From NCBI RefSeq assembly GCF_003086295.3, contig NC_092054.1, positions 34,750,393 to 34,814,392 on the forward strand: a stretch of 64,000 bases of DNA. The letters are read 5' to 3'. This document shows positions 23,255 through 33,974 of the stretch, one piece after another. Position 1 is the stretch's first letter, and the number at the start of each line of letters is the position of its first letter. The notes under the pieces are model-generated. The model was not told where the DNA came from. It searched no databases and was given only the letters and a program-made list of their open reading frames with translations. The translations under genes and the position numbers were made by a program. The DNA is from Arachis hypogaea (lineage: Eukaryota > Streptophyta > Magnoliopsida > Fabales > Fabaceae).

Positions 23255-24177
23255 TTCATGTCATGAACTTCGAAAAGCAAAATAATTATCGATATATCAT
23301 GACTGTATTTAAATAAAACAACCAGAAAAGGTTGTTCCTACCTTCCCACTCTATTTAATATTTGACTTTACGAATGACTGTAACAATGAGAAAAGATAAA
23401 TAAAAAAGTCTAAATACAAAATATATAAAATATCTATATGTATAATTAGGCTGAATGCTATAATCAATGAACCCCACTTTGAGACCGTTAAATAGGGAGG
23501 TATTTTGTTGGAGAACCAACAAACGAGATAAGAAACTATGTATAATGTTTTGACATTTGACAGTTGATAATTAAAAAAAATGTTAGCACCAAACTATTTT
23601 TCTGCTACTCAAACCAAACTAGAAAGACACAAAAAAACAACGAAAAAACGCCCATTCGGGGAAACATCAGGGAAAACAAAGATTTCAATGTTTTCTTGTA
23701 ACTATAATGAAGGACAGACATAATATTTAGCATATTACAAAGGAAAGACCACAAGACTGAACATCAATTCTATGATGATGATTACTTGGCAGAATGAACC
23801 CGTAAGTGCAATCTAAAGTGGCAAAAAAAACCATGCCACAACTCATCTGACACCATGTGATATGTAAAACCAGCCACTGCGAAAACCAAAGCTGGGTTCA
23901 GCAATCCTCTTATTTACCAAGGATGGACCTTATAGGATGCACACAATGACAGCATTAACTTTACCCCAATTGTTGTCCTGTGGTACTGGACGACTTTAAG
24001 CCAGCCAAAATTCCTGCAGTTGACAAACTTCTGAATAATGTCTTGAATATTAAAGAAAACAAGCCACAAACAAATCACCAATATCAATTCTACGGAATAT
24101 TCAAGGATTTACAGAAATAGGAATGAGGGGAAGATCAACATAATTGTTACCCAAGAAAAAGCATGAATATCTTCTAA
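23255..24177. other. tRNA upstream region and 3' flank of the importin-alpha gene
   Basis: No other gene is visible. The right part (roughly 23700-24177) should hold the 3' untranslated region of importin alpha on the minus strand. I could not fix a polyadenylation site. Confidence 0.5.
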
Positions 24178-27100
24178 TTAAAAGTTGAATCCACCGGGTG
24201 GCACAGCAGGACCATCAGAGCCACCAAAGTTAAACCCTGGTTGTGAACCATCCCCTGGAGGCATAGTCTCGTCATCTCCCTCCAACCAGTATGTTTCAAG
24301 AATCTTCACTGCCTTTTCATAAATCTCTGTGTTATCATGACTCTGAAGGTTCTCAATTTTCTCCAAACCCTCCGCATCGTCAATCATTTGGGCATATAGA
24401 TTCACATCACCAATAGTGCCCATATTTTTATTAGTTTCTCCCACCTTCAAGATGTTTTCCAGTCCTTCCAGACAAACTGTCACAATTCTAGGATCAGGAC
24501 AGATGAGAAGATCGCACAAGGGCTTGATACACCCTTGGCTTACCAAGTACCTGTCAAGCACAATAAATAATCATAACTTGATACTAAAAGTATCATAAGA
24601 ATGCTATAACATCCAGGGGATATTGCAAACAAAAGCTACTCTCCATACTTGATTTGTTCATGAGATCCACCAGATGTAGCATTTGATATAGCCCAAGCAG
24701 CCTCTTTCTTGATGTCAAACTCAGCATTTTGAAGCAGGCTGACCAAATGACCAATTATATTAGACTCAATTACAGCCTGTAATTGAAAAACACAAGATCA
24801 TTCAGAATTAGAAGAGAATATTATGAAGTTTAATGGGATGGCAAAAAAAAAAAAACGTCATAATGGGTACCCACAGGATTACCAGGGAGCTAAATGGAGA
24901 TCCGCAAAACCACCACAGGGATGGGGATCCATCTTCGGGAATAAATGGGGACGCAGGGGGAAGAGGCACTCCCCTCATGGAGACCCATGAAATCCCCGGA
25001 AAATGTGAATTACTAAATGCCCCTTAACTTACATTAATTGAATGCTTTGATTTTGGAATGGCATGGATGTAAATGGAGTTTTATGTTATTTTGTTTCAAA
25101 GCATATTAATTTTTATAATGAATTTTATCAATTTTTAGTGTGTACGTTGGATTATGTTGAATTGTGTTGTTATGTTGGATTGATTTATGTTCTGATCATT
25201 ATGTTTGTATTTTTTTAGATTTTCTTTAAAAAAAATTCTTCGATTAATGTCCATGAATACCAGTGGATATCTGCCATCCCCCCAGAGACCCGTATGGATG
25301 GGGATGGGGGCTGGGGCAGGGTCTCCACCCCCATGGATCCCCACTGTCATCCCTAAATTTTAATTATCAAAACACACAAGTACAACAAAAATAAAGAGAG
25401 GGGAGCATGCTATACCTGAATCTGCTGTTTATTACCAGCTGTGATGTTCGATATGGTCCAACAAGCTTCCTTCTTGATGCTTTTTTTAAAATTATTAGAC
25501 AACAGATTAAGAAGGCAAGGAAGAGCTTGATGGTTGATGATAACCTATGGAGAAAAGAATCGCACTTAAAAAAACCCGAATAAGTATTGACAAGAACATT
25601 TAATTACTGTAACACCAAGTTTAATTAGGCAATTATCGTCAGAAACATGTTTAGATTGAACATGGCAATGTAGTAAGTTGAAAGAAAAATTACGAAACCC
25701 ATTATCTTTCAATGTACTGAATTATACTTTATATAATCGCCAAATCTATCTGAAGAAAAATTTGGAATTCAACTCCAGCAATAACATTACAGTTTGATGC
25801 CTGTGGCACATCTGTAGATGAATCAGAAAGAGAGCAAAGCAAGCAGTGACTAGACAAACCAATAAATATTTGATGATCTACGAAGCACATAATTGATAAT
25901 CAACTGATAAGTCGAATACTTGACCAAAACATTCAAATTCAAATTTGAAAGGGAAAAAAAAAGGATAAAAGGTCAATTTTAAAGTGCTCAAGCTCAACAA
26001 CAACAACAATAACAGAGGGGAAGAGGTGAAATGTTATACGACAGAAATAGTAATGTGGAAAAACATTGGAAGGGAAAAGAAGGGCATCACAATCAATTGA
26101 GAAAGGCATGCTGTGTCTATGTCCCTCAATACAGAAAGGCACAGTGAGAATGTGAGGTACTGATCACAACAAAGGAACTGTGATATATTCTGGAACTTAA
26201 TACCTGAGTTTGCATATCATCTCCAGTGACAATATTTCCAACTGTACGAAGAGCAGGAATTAGAACTGAAGGGGATGGGTGCCTGGACAAGAGTTTTTAA
26301 AACCCAAAAAGAGAGAAAATAAAAGTCAGGATTTGACAAAAAAATGAGATTGGGTCATTAGGACACCAGCCATATGTTTAATACTCACATTAAAAGCTCA
26401 ACTAGCCGGGGACAGACACCAGCTTCAATTACAGCTTGAATTTTGTCATTTGTACCATCAGAAAGATATGAAAGTGCCCAACAAGCATCTGTCAAGACTT
26501 CTTCATCATTTGAATGGATAAGACTAGCAAGGGCAGGAAGAGCAGGTTTCACCTGTTTAAAAGGAAAGTAACTTCAATTAAGTAGAAGAGAGAAATGTTG
26601 AAAAACAGAAAATGGATAAACCAATGATGTAGCAAATGGAAACCTCGCAAATAAATTATTTCTGTAGCTGTTACTTAGCCACTAAGACATTTAGTACAAG
26701 TGCAATGAAATTAAATATTTGATGATCCGTAACAACTATTAACAAAGAAGAATGCTGGCACATACTAGGCACATTATGATAGAATTGCAATGAATTGATT
26801 TTTTAGAGAAAGGAGAAAAAGCTAAGGGACATTGCTCATCAGATCACAAAACCAACTCTAACAAGTAATTAAGTATGCTAAAAAATACAAGAACATTCTA
26901 ATCAATAGGGTACAAACATGTACATATAGAACTCATTGTGATAAAGGACTGTACTACAACATTTAAAAAGGAAAGTAAAGATATGTTCCGAACTTTGATT
27001 TCGATGGGGAAGGGAGAGAAGAGAAGGGTTTAAAGTATAACACAGACTTAGCTTTACACTTCAAGACCTCCCTTTCCCTCCATTCTCTCCAAAACAAAAA

Positions 27101-29079
27101 CTTGCAAACACATCTAACGACCAGACAATCAATTTTCCAAGACTGAATTATTCAGACAGATTAAGGCACTAAATAAACTCTTTTTTCCACCTGATCAAAA
27201 GGAGGCTGTGGCTTCCCCCTGCAGAAGTTTGAAAGTGTCCAGGTAGCATTCGTAAGCATGGAAAGTTTGGCATGTTCATTCAATTGTGCCAACAGAGGAA
27301 GCAGTGCACCATGACTAAGTACAAGATCACGGCATCTAGGAGAATCCCCAGCAACATTTCCTAAGGCCCACACTGCCTGGAAACCAAAAACAAGTGGTTA
27401 AATCAGAACTTTTAACAAAAGATGCCACGGACAGTTTACATACAAGGTATTGCAGTATTGTCTACTACATATTAATACTAAATAGTAATGTTCAGCACAT
27501 TCATTAAGATCCCTCCCCCTTTCTTTGTAGGCATGAGCACATACATAACAACATTGTACCCACAACAAGTATCTTATCAAAATCCAGAGTGCAAGAGAAA
27601 CAACTGCATTTCATAATCATGATCCATATTTTTAATTTCACAAACATAACAAAAACAATAATTATACGCATGCAACAAGTATATGTTCCCCAAAAAGTAA
27701 AGGATGCAACAGCACAAAAAAAGATACCTGTTCACGGACATCATCACTGGGAGAAGCAAGGAGCCTTACAAAAATAGGGACAGCTCCATGATCAATGACC
27801 ACTTTGGTGTTTTCAGATGTTCCAGAAGCTATATTTGTCAAAGCCCAGGCTGCCTCAAACTAACAACATGCAATGAACATAGTCAATAGAATACATTAGA
27901 AGTTAGAAAACATGTCTAGCCAATTGTTTCTACATGTCCATGCTAGATCTTATATGGCACACTAATGATACATTTCACAATTCACATATACGACTGAGGG
28001 AAATTTTACTTAAGAAAAGGAATGACATGCAAATTTTGAGTTTATTCATATTTTTAAATAATTTTTAATATTGAATGAAGAAAACAAGACATGAGTGATG
28101 GATACATATATGATATTATCAAAATTAAAAGATGAATTATCTTATATAAATTTTCAATTTTTTAATTACATATGCCATCTCTGAATCTTGTAATTTTCAA
28201 ACTTTAAAGTATCCCATCTGTTCTGCGTCCGTATACCCTACCTATACTTTCAAGTTATTAGACTAATCAAACAAAACAAGTTACATGTAGACAACAAACC
28301 TGCAACTGCGGAAAGTCATCCCTCGAAAGAAATTCAACAAACCTAGAAACCACACCAGCCTGTATAACCTCCTCAATCGGCGGACAACGCTCTGGAACAC
28401 AAAAAACATCCAATTAAGTGAACTTATCTCCAAAAAGGGCCCAATAAAACCGCCAGAGATAAATGAGGTAGTAGCATAAACTATAAAGACCAAATATCTA
28501 ACCGATCGAAAGCAACTTCCGGAACTGAGTTGTTGCTTCCAGCTGCAGGCTATTATCATCAGAATAAACACCTGCAACCATCGTAGGTAGGTGTTCCAAC
28601 TGCACCACCATAAATGTTCAGTGTAAACAAAGTAACACAACTGCTATCAACATTCTTATTAAAACTACTAAAGTCTCTACAGAAAATATAAATATAACAA
28701 AATCAGAAGATCAAAACAATTAGATAATCATGAGTGAACAGTTCAACCAAGGTCGCATCCAAGTAAACTAACGATCCTGATTTTCCAGGGATAAAAACGG
28801 GAGAAAATTATTATAATGAGATAAAAAAAAGAGAGTATAGATTGTGGAAAATTGAGAATTGACCTTCTTCTCTAGCACAGTGGATTGTGCGGAAGCGGGA
28901 ATCTGCTGTGCTTGGAGACCCTCGCGCCGCTTCTTCTGCAAGCTCTCTTCCCTTCGGTTCTTCCTGATCTCCACCATGGTGTCTTCTCGACGCCGGCGAC
29001 CCTCCTCGGCGTCCACAGCCACCTTATAGCGGCTCCGGCGGACATCGGTCCTTGAATTTCCGGTTGGGCGATACGACAT
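24178..29079 (-). CDS. Importin subunit alpha (karyopherin alpha), ten exons
   Basis: Coding exons in transcript order: 28864-29079, 28503-28599, 28300-28391, 27728-27859, 27191-27376, 26389-26552, 26204-26282, 25416-25544, 24649-24776, 24178-24550. All nine introns are GT-AG and the joined frame is 531 residues, the usual plant size. The protein recognises classical nuclear localisation signals and, with importin beta, carries cargo through nuclear pores. Residues 1 to about 72 form the importin-beta-binding domain, with clusters GRRRRED and QKKRRE. Armadillo repeats follow. The Trp/Asn ladder that grips cargo is visible at W140/N144, W182/N186 and W225/N229 (major site) and W351/N355 and W393/N397 (minor site); the fourth repeat has W266/Y270. 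The C-terminus is acidic, then Gly/Phe-rich, ending FNF. No defect is seen. Start chosen at the first Met before the basic cluster. Confidence 0.96.
24834..25355. mobile_element. Non-autonomous hAT-like MITE in importin-alpha intron 8, 522 bp
   Basis: The ends are TGGGATGGCA on the left and, as reverse complement of the right, TAGGGATGACAGTGGGG, the form of hAT terminal repeats beginning TAGGG(A/G)TG. The flanks AAGTTTAA (24826-24833) and AATTTTAA (25356-25363) match at 7 of 8 bases, the right length for a hAT target duplication. G/C-rich arms (24880-24995 and 25260-25350) surround an AT-rich centre. There is no coding capacity. Confidence 0.7.
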
Positions 29080-29310
29080 CGTTTGGGAACAAGCAAGAGA
29101 AGACTGAACTGAAGCGTACGGCTTCTTGGAGAATAAATAAATAAATAAATAGAATCGAAGAGATTTTGGGTTTATGAATTAAGCAATGGAACTTGGAATT
29201 CTTGAAAAATAGGGTTTTCGCTGTTAAACAAATGGCAGGAAGCGGGAGCAGGTGTTTAGAAACAGGTACGACTTAAGTTAGGGTGCAGTTTGTAATTTGC
29301 AAGATTATAA

Positions 29311-29912
29311 GACCATCTCTAATATGAAAAATTTAAAATATTTTTTTTATTAGCAGGAATTAACTTTTCAATTTCTGTTATGATTTTATTCAATTAATTA
29401 ATTAAAATTAATATAATTATTATTTTTTTATAATAATATTATTTAAATTTATAAATTAAAAAATAATTCACTATTAAAAAATATTAATATTCAAAAAATA
29501 ATTTATATATAACAATAATACATAATAATGGGTTAATTTTACGATAGTTAATATTATAACGATTATTTTTTAATATAGTAAGCATTTTAAATTTTATAAA
29601 TAAAAATAAACAATTCAACAAAAATTATTTTGTAATGTGTAAAAATTAAATTTATTATTTTATATAAAGAAATTTAATTAATTATAATTTAATATTGATT
29701 AAATATAATTATTTATATTAATAAATTATTAGTCACACGTGTTTAACTTTGGTTGGCTTTTTTTTAAACAAGTTTAGTTCTTCTGAGCAAGGTTTCATTT
29801 GCTTCAAAAAATGTGAAGAAATTCAACTTCATTTTCTTTCAATGCTCGGTCTCCACTTTTTGTCAGAGAAATAGTGAATGTGACCTTCATTTTATCACCA
29901 TTGGACATGCTC
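29311..29912. mobile_element. Possible AT-rich MITE
   Basis: The left end GACCATCTCTAATATG and the reverse complement of the right end GAGCATGTCCAATGG are similar, of the GAGCATCTCCAATGG type often seen at plant MITE ends. The interior is AT-rich and non-coding. No convincing target duplication was found, so this is tentative. Confidence 0.35.
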
Positions 29913-30114
29913 TAGGAACCCAACCGGTGATCCAACCCTTTTTATTTTTATTGTTAAAATTTTAATGGTGTTTTTTAATAATGTAGAGAGCTAATGTGTG
30001 TGTTTTTTCTATATAGATGCTCATATTTTAGAATTTATTTTTCATATGAAATACTCATAGGTATTTTTGCTCAATATTGGAAATGGAGTGTTTTGCGGGT
30101 GTGTGGATGTAGGG

Positions 30115-30243
30115 ACACGCAGGGGGCATGGTGACAGGGTGCGTCAGCAGGTGGCAGTTCTCCGACAACACGCGGGAGACGTGGTGATGTGGCGGGATCA
30201 GACAGGTGGCAGTACCCTGGCAACACGCAGGGGGCGTGTTGCC
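30115..30243. repeat. GC-rich palindromic block with a 10-bp-stem hairpin
   Basis: Three ACACGC-initiated units start at 30115, 30168 and 30223, 53 and 55 bp apart. The last one is a perfect 10-bp inverted repeat, GGCAACACGC-AGGGG-GCGTGTTGCC (30219-30243). The block stands out against AT-rich flanks. It is probably the palindromic array of another decayed retroelement. Confidence 0.6.
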
Positions 30244-30455
30244 TCGGAATCCTTGAAGCGTTGCAGGGTTTTCGCGCGTTTCCGAGGAACCTGCAGCAAC
30301 ATGGGAGCATGTTACAAGCAGTCTGCAGACTCAACAAGTTTAAAAGAGGCTATAGATTCAACCTCCTTCTCTGAGCCATCGAGAACCTTCATTTTATTTT
30401 ATTATTTTAAATTAGTTAACTGTTAAAAAATTTTTCTAAAATTTTTGTCGGTTTC

Positions 30456-32131
30456 TGGTATGCAAAATCGTGATCGTTCATTCCTTGGTAACGGCGTCAA
30501 AAACTTTATACACACGTTCATAATCTTAATTCTTTGTCACAATTTCGCACAACTAACCAGCAAGTGCACTGGGTCGTCCAAGTAATAAACCTTATGTGAG
30601 TAAGGGTCGATCCCACGGAGATTGTCGGCTTGAAGCAAGCTATGGTCACCTTGTAAATCTCAGTCAGAGGGATTCAAATGGTTATGGAGATTTGATAATT
30701 AAAATATAATTAAAATATAAAATAGGATAGAAATACTTATGTAATTCGTTGGTGAGAACTTCAGATAAGCGTATGGAGATACTTTTGTTCCTTCTGAAAC
30801 TCTGCTTTCCTACTGTCTTCATCAAATCCTTCATACTCCTTTCAATGGCAAGCTTTATGTAGGGCATCACCGTTGTCAATGGCTACTTCCCGTCCTCTCA
30901 GTGAAAATGGTCCAAAATGCGCTGTCACCGCACGGCTAATCATCTGTCGGTTCTCGATCATACTGGAATAGGATTCAGTAATCCTTTTGCGTCTGTCACT
31001 ACGCCCAGCACTCGCGAGTTTGAAGCTCGTCACAGCCATACCATCCCAGATCCTACTCGGAATACCACAGACAAGGTTTAGACTTTCCGGATCTCAAGAA
31101 TGGCCGCCAATAATTCTAGCCTATACCACGAAGACTCTGATCGTAGATCAGGAGGGTAAGAGATATGCATTCAAGCTTGTTTGTATGTAGAACGGAAGTG
31201 TTTGTCAGGCACACGTTCATAAATGAGAATGATGATGAGCATCACATAATCATTACATTCATCATGTTCTTGGGTGCGAATGGATATCTTAGAGAAGAAA
31301 TAGGCTTGAATTGAATAGAAAAACAATAGTACTTTGCATTAATTCATGAGGAACAGCAGAGCTCCACACCTTAATCTATGGTGTGTAGAAACTCTACCGT
31401 TGAAAATACATAAGTGATAATGGTCCAGGCATGGCCGAATGGCCAGCCTCCTAAACGTGATCAAATGATCAAAAGATAATCCAAAGATGATCCGAAGATG
31501 TAAATACAATAGTAAAAAGTCCTATTTATACTAAACTAGTTACTAGAGTTTACAGAAATGAGTAAATGATGCAAAAATCCACTTCCGGGGCCCACTTGGT
31601 GTCTGCTTGGGCTGAGCATTGAAGCTTTCACGTGTAGAGGTCTTCCTTGGAGTTGAACGCCAGTTTGTAACCTGTTTCTGGCGTTTAACTCTACTTTGCA
31701 ACCTGTTTCTGGCGTTTAACTCCAGAATAGGGCAGAGAGCTGGCGTTGAACACCGGTTTGCGTCATCTAAACTCGGACAAAGTATGGACTATTATATATT
31801 GCTGGAAAGCCCTGTATGTCTACTTTCTAACGCAATTGAGAGTGTGCCATTTGGACTTCTGTAGCTCCAGAAAATCCACTTTGAGTGCAGGGAGGTCAGA
31901 ATCCAATAGCATCTGCAGTCCTTCTTCAACCTCCGAATCTGATTTTTGCTCAAGTCCCTCAATTTCAGCCAGAAAATACCTGAAATCACAGATAAACATA
32001 CAAACTCATAGTAAAGTCCAGAAATGTGAATTTTATTTAAAAACTAATAAAAATATACTAAAAACTAACTAAATCATACTAAAAACTATGTAAAAATAAT
32101 GCCAAAAAGCGTATAAATTATCCGTTCATCA
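30456..32131 (-). mobile_element. 3' LTR of element B
   Basis: 1676 bp; on the plus strand it reads TGGTATGCAAAATCG...CCGTTCATCA. TATA box at 31523-31530 (minus strand). Confidence 0.9.
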
Positions 32132-32133
32132 CA

Positions 32134-32169
32134 ACACCAAACTTAAATTGTTGCTTGTCCCCAAGCAAC
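32134..32169 (-). promoter_or_regulatory. Hairpin and polypurine-like tract before the 3' LTR of B
   Basis: On the minus strand, GTTGCTT-GGGGAC-AAGCAAC then TAAGTTTGGTGT (32134-32145), two bases before the LTR, as in A. Confidence 0.75.
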
Positions 32170-33188
32170 TGAAAATCAAATAGGATAAAAAGAAGAGAAT
32201 ATACTATAAATTCTAAAATATCAATGAAACTTAGTTCCAATCAGATGAGCGGGACTAGTAGCTTTTGCCTCTTAAATAGTTTTGGCATCTCACTTTAATC
32301 ATTGAAGTTCAGAATGAATAGCATCTATAGAAACTTAGAATTTAGATAGTGTTATTGATTCTCCTAGTTCAGTATGTTGATTCTTGAACACAGCTACTTT
32401 ATGAGTCTTGGCCGTGGCCCTAAGCACTTTGTTTTCCAATATTACCACCGGATACATAAATGCCACAGACACATAACTGGGTGAACCTTTTCAGATTGTG
32501 ACTCAGCTTTGCTAAAGTCCCCAATTAGAGGTGTCCAGGGTTCTTAAGCACACTCTTCTTTTTTTGCTTTGGATTTTGACTTTAACTGCTCAGTCTCAAG
32601 TTTTCACTTGACACCTTCACTTCACAAGCACATGGTTAGGGACAGCTTGGTTTAGCTGCTTAGGCCAGGATTTTATTCCTTTAGGCCCTCCTATCCACTG
32701 ATGCTCAAAGCCTTGGATCCTTTTTATTACCCTTGCCTTTTGGTTTTAAGGGTTATTGGCTTTTTGCTCTTGCCTTTTGGGTTAAAGAGCTCTTGGCTTT
32801 TTCTGCTTGCTTTTTCTTTTTCTTTCTTTTTTTTTGCCATTTTTCTTGTCTCTATTTTTTTTCGCAAGCTTTTGTATTCACTGCTTTTTCTTGCTTCAAG
32901 AATTATTTTTATGATTTTTCAGATTATCAAATAACATTTCTCCTTTTTCATCATTCTTTCAAGAGCCAACATATTTAACATTCATAAACAACAATATCAA
33001 AAGACATATGCAATGTTCAAGCATTCATTCAAAAAACAAAAAAGTATTGTCACCACATTAAAATAATTAAACTAGTTTCAAGGATGAATTCGAAACCATG
33101 TACTTCTTGTTCTTTTGTTTTTAGAACAGTTTTCAATTAAGAGAGGTGATGGATTCATAGGACATTCATAGCTTTAAGACATGGACAC

Positions 33189-33560
33189 TTAAACACTAAT
33201 GATCATATAGTAAAGACACAAACATAAATGAACATAAAGCATAGTAAACGAAAAATAGAAAAATAAGAACAAGGAGATTAAGGAACGGGCCCACCTTAGT
33301 GAGGGTGGCGTCTTCCTCTTCTTGAAGAACCAATGGTTTTCTTGAGCTCCTCTATGTCTCTTTCTTGTCTTTGTTGCTCCTCCCTTAGTTGCTCCAATAG
33401 TTATGGGGAGGAGAATGTATCCCTTGAGGCATCTCAGGGATTTCTTGATGAGGGAATTCCTCATGCTCTTGTTGAGGTCCATGAGTGGGCTCTCTTGATG
33501 TGCAGTCAAATGTTCTACTACAGATCCAGTGAGGACAAGGACTTAGCATCCCTGCTCCAA
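33189..33560 (-). pseudogene. Remnant of ORF2 in element B
   Basis: Only the C-terminal coiled-coil-like tail survives, ending in KKTIGSSRRGRRHPH as in A but spread over two frames. Between the palindromic array and this tail B has about 50 bp of unrelated sequence (around 33480-33550), where A has about 1 kb including the whole conserved N-terminal domain. B therefore cannot make the ORF2 protein. Confidence 0.6.
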
Positions 33561-33592
33561 TTAGGCGTGTAAAACGCCCTTAGAGTGCATGT

Positions 33593-33765
33593 CTGGCGTT
33601 AAACGCCAGCTTGCTGCTTGTTTCTGGCGTTTAACGCCACTTCCTTGCTCTGTTCTGGCATTAAATGCCAGTCTGGTGCTTGTTTCTGGCGTTTAACGCC
33701 AGCTTGATACTTCTTTCTGGCGTTAAATGCTAGTTTGCTGCTTCTTACTGGCGTTTAAACGCCAG
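33593..33765 (-). repeat. Six palindromic words, 31-bp period, internal array of B
   Basis: Words start at 33593, 33624, 33655, 33686, 33717 and 33748, always 31 bp apart. The third is CTGGCATTAAATGCCAG, in which both arms changed symmetrically so the palindrome is kept. The fifth has a broken arm (AAATGCTAG). Confidence 0.92.
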
Positions 33766-33909
33766 TAAGTTCTTCCTCCAGGGTGAGCTGTTTTTAATGC
33801 TGTTTTTCATTCTGTTTTTGATTTTTCAGTAGTTTTTGTGACTTCACATGATCATCAACCTAAAAAAATAAAATAGAAATGGAAAATAATTAAATATAGT
33901 TAAATAACA

Positions 33910-33925
33910 TTGGGTTGCCTCCCAA
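33910..33925 (-). other. Hairpin 49 nt after the ORF1 stop of B
   Basis: TTGGG-AGGCAA-CCCAA on the minus strand, identical to A and encoding the same in-frame LVGRQPN peptide after the stop. Confidence 0.65.
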
Positions 33926-33974
33926 CAAGCGCTTCTCTAATGTCAATAGCTTGACAGTGAGCTCTCATGGAGCT

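Larger units (their letters stand above)
29080..30450. other. Upstream region of importin alpha and intergenic DNA
   Basis: The first 200 bp upstream of the start codon must contain the promoter and 5' leader on the minus strand. An (AATA)n microsatellite lies at about 29132-29151. 29330-29750 is very AT-rich. I see no further gene. The last five bases before element B, GTTTC (30451-30455), are its target duplication. Confidence 0.5.

Noticed and set aside
24833..25027. Open frame in the importin-alpha intron 8
   Set aside because: It lies inside the hAT-type MITE; the Gly/Asp-rich reading is due to its G-rich terminal arm.
28281..28640. 119-codon minus-strand frame overlapping importin-alpha exons 2 and 3
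   Set aside because: It is a wrong-frame read through an intron; the spliced frame gives the conserved importin-alpha sequence.
29311..29912. Firm annotation as a named MITE family
   Set aside because: Terminal similarity is modest and no target duplication matches; kept only as a low-confidence feature.
30682..31190. Repeated small frames within LTRs of A and B (also 12695-13083, 21084-21472, 38418-38926)
   Set aside because: They lie in the transcribed part of the LTRs, recur only because the LTRs are repeated, and encode no known domain.
32701..32978. Hydrophobic Phe/Leu-rich frames suggesting membrane proteins (also near 19300-19500 and 48667-48990)
   Set aside because: They come from the T-rich or A-rich tract in the 3' region shared by A, B and D; the frame is not conserved among the three copies.
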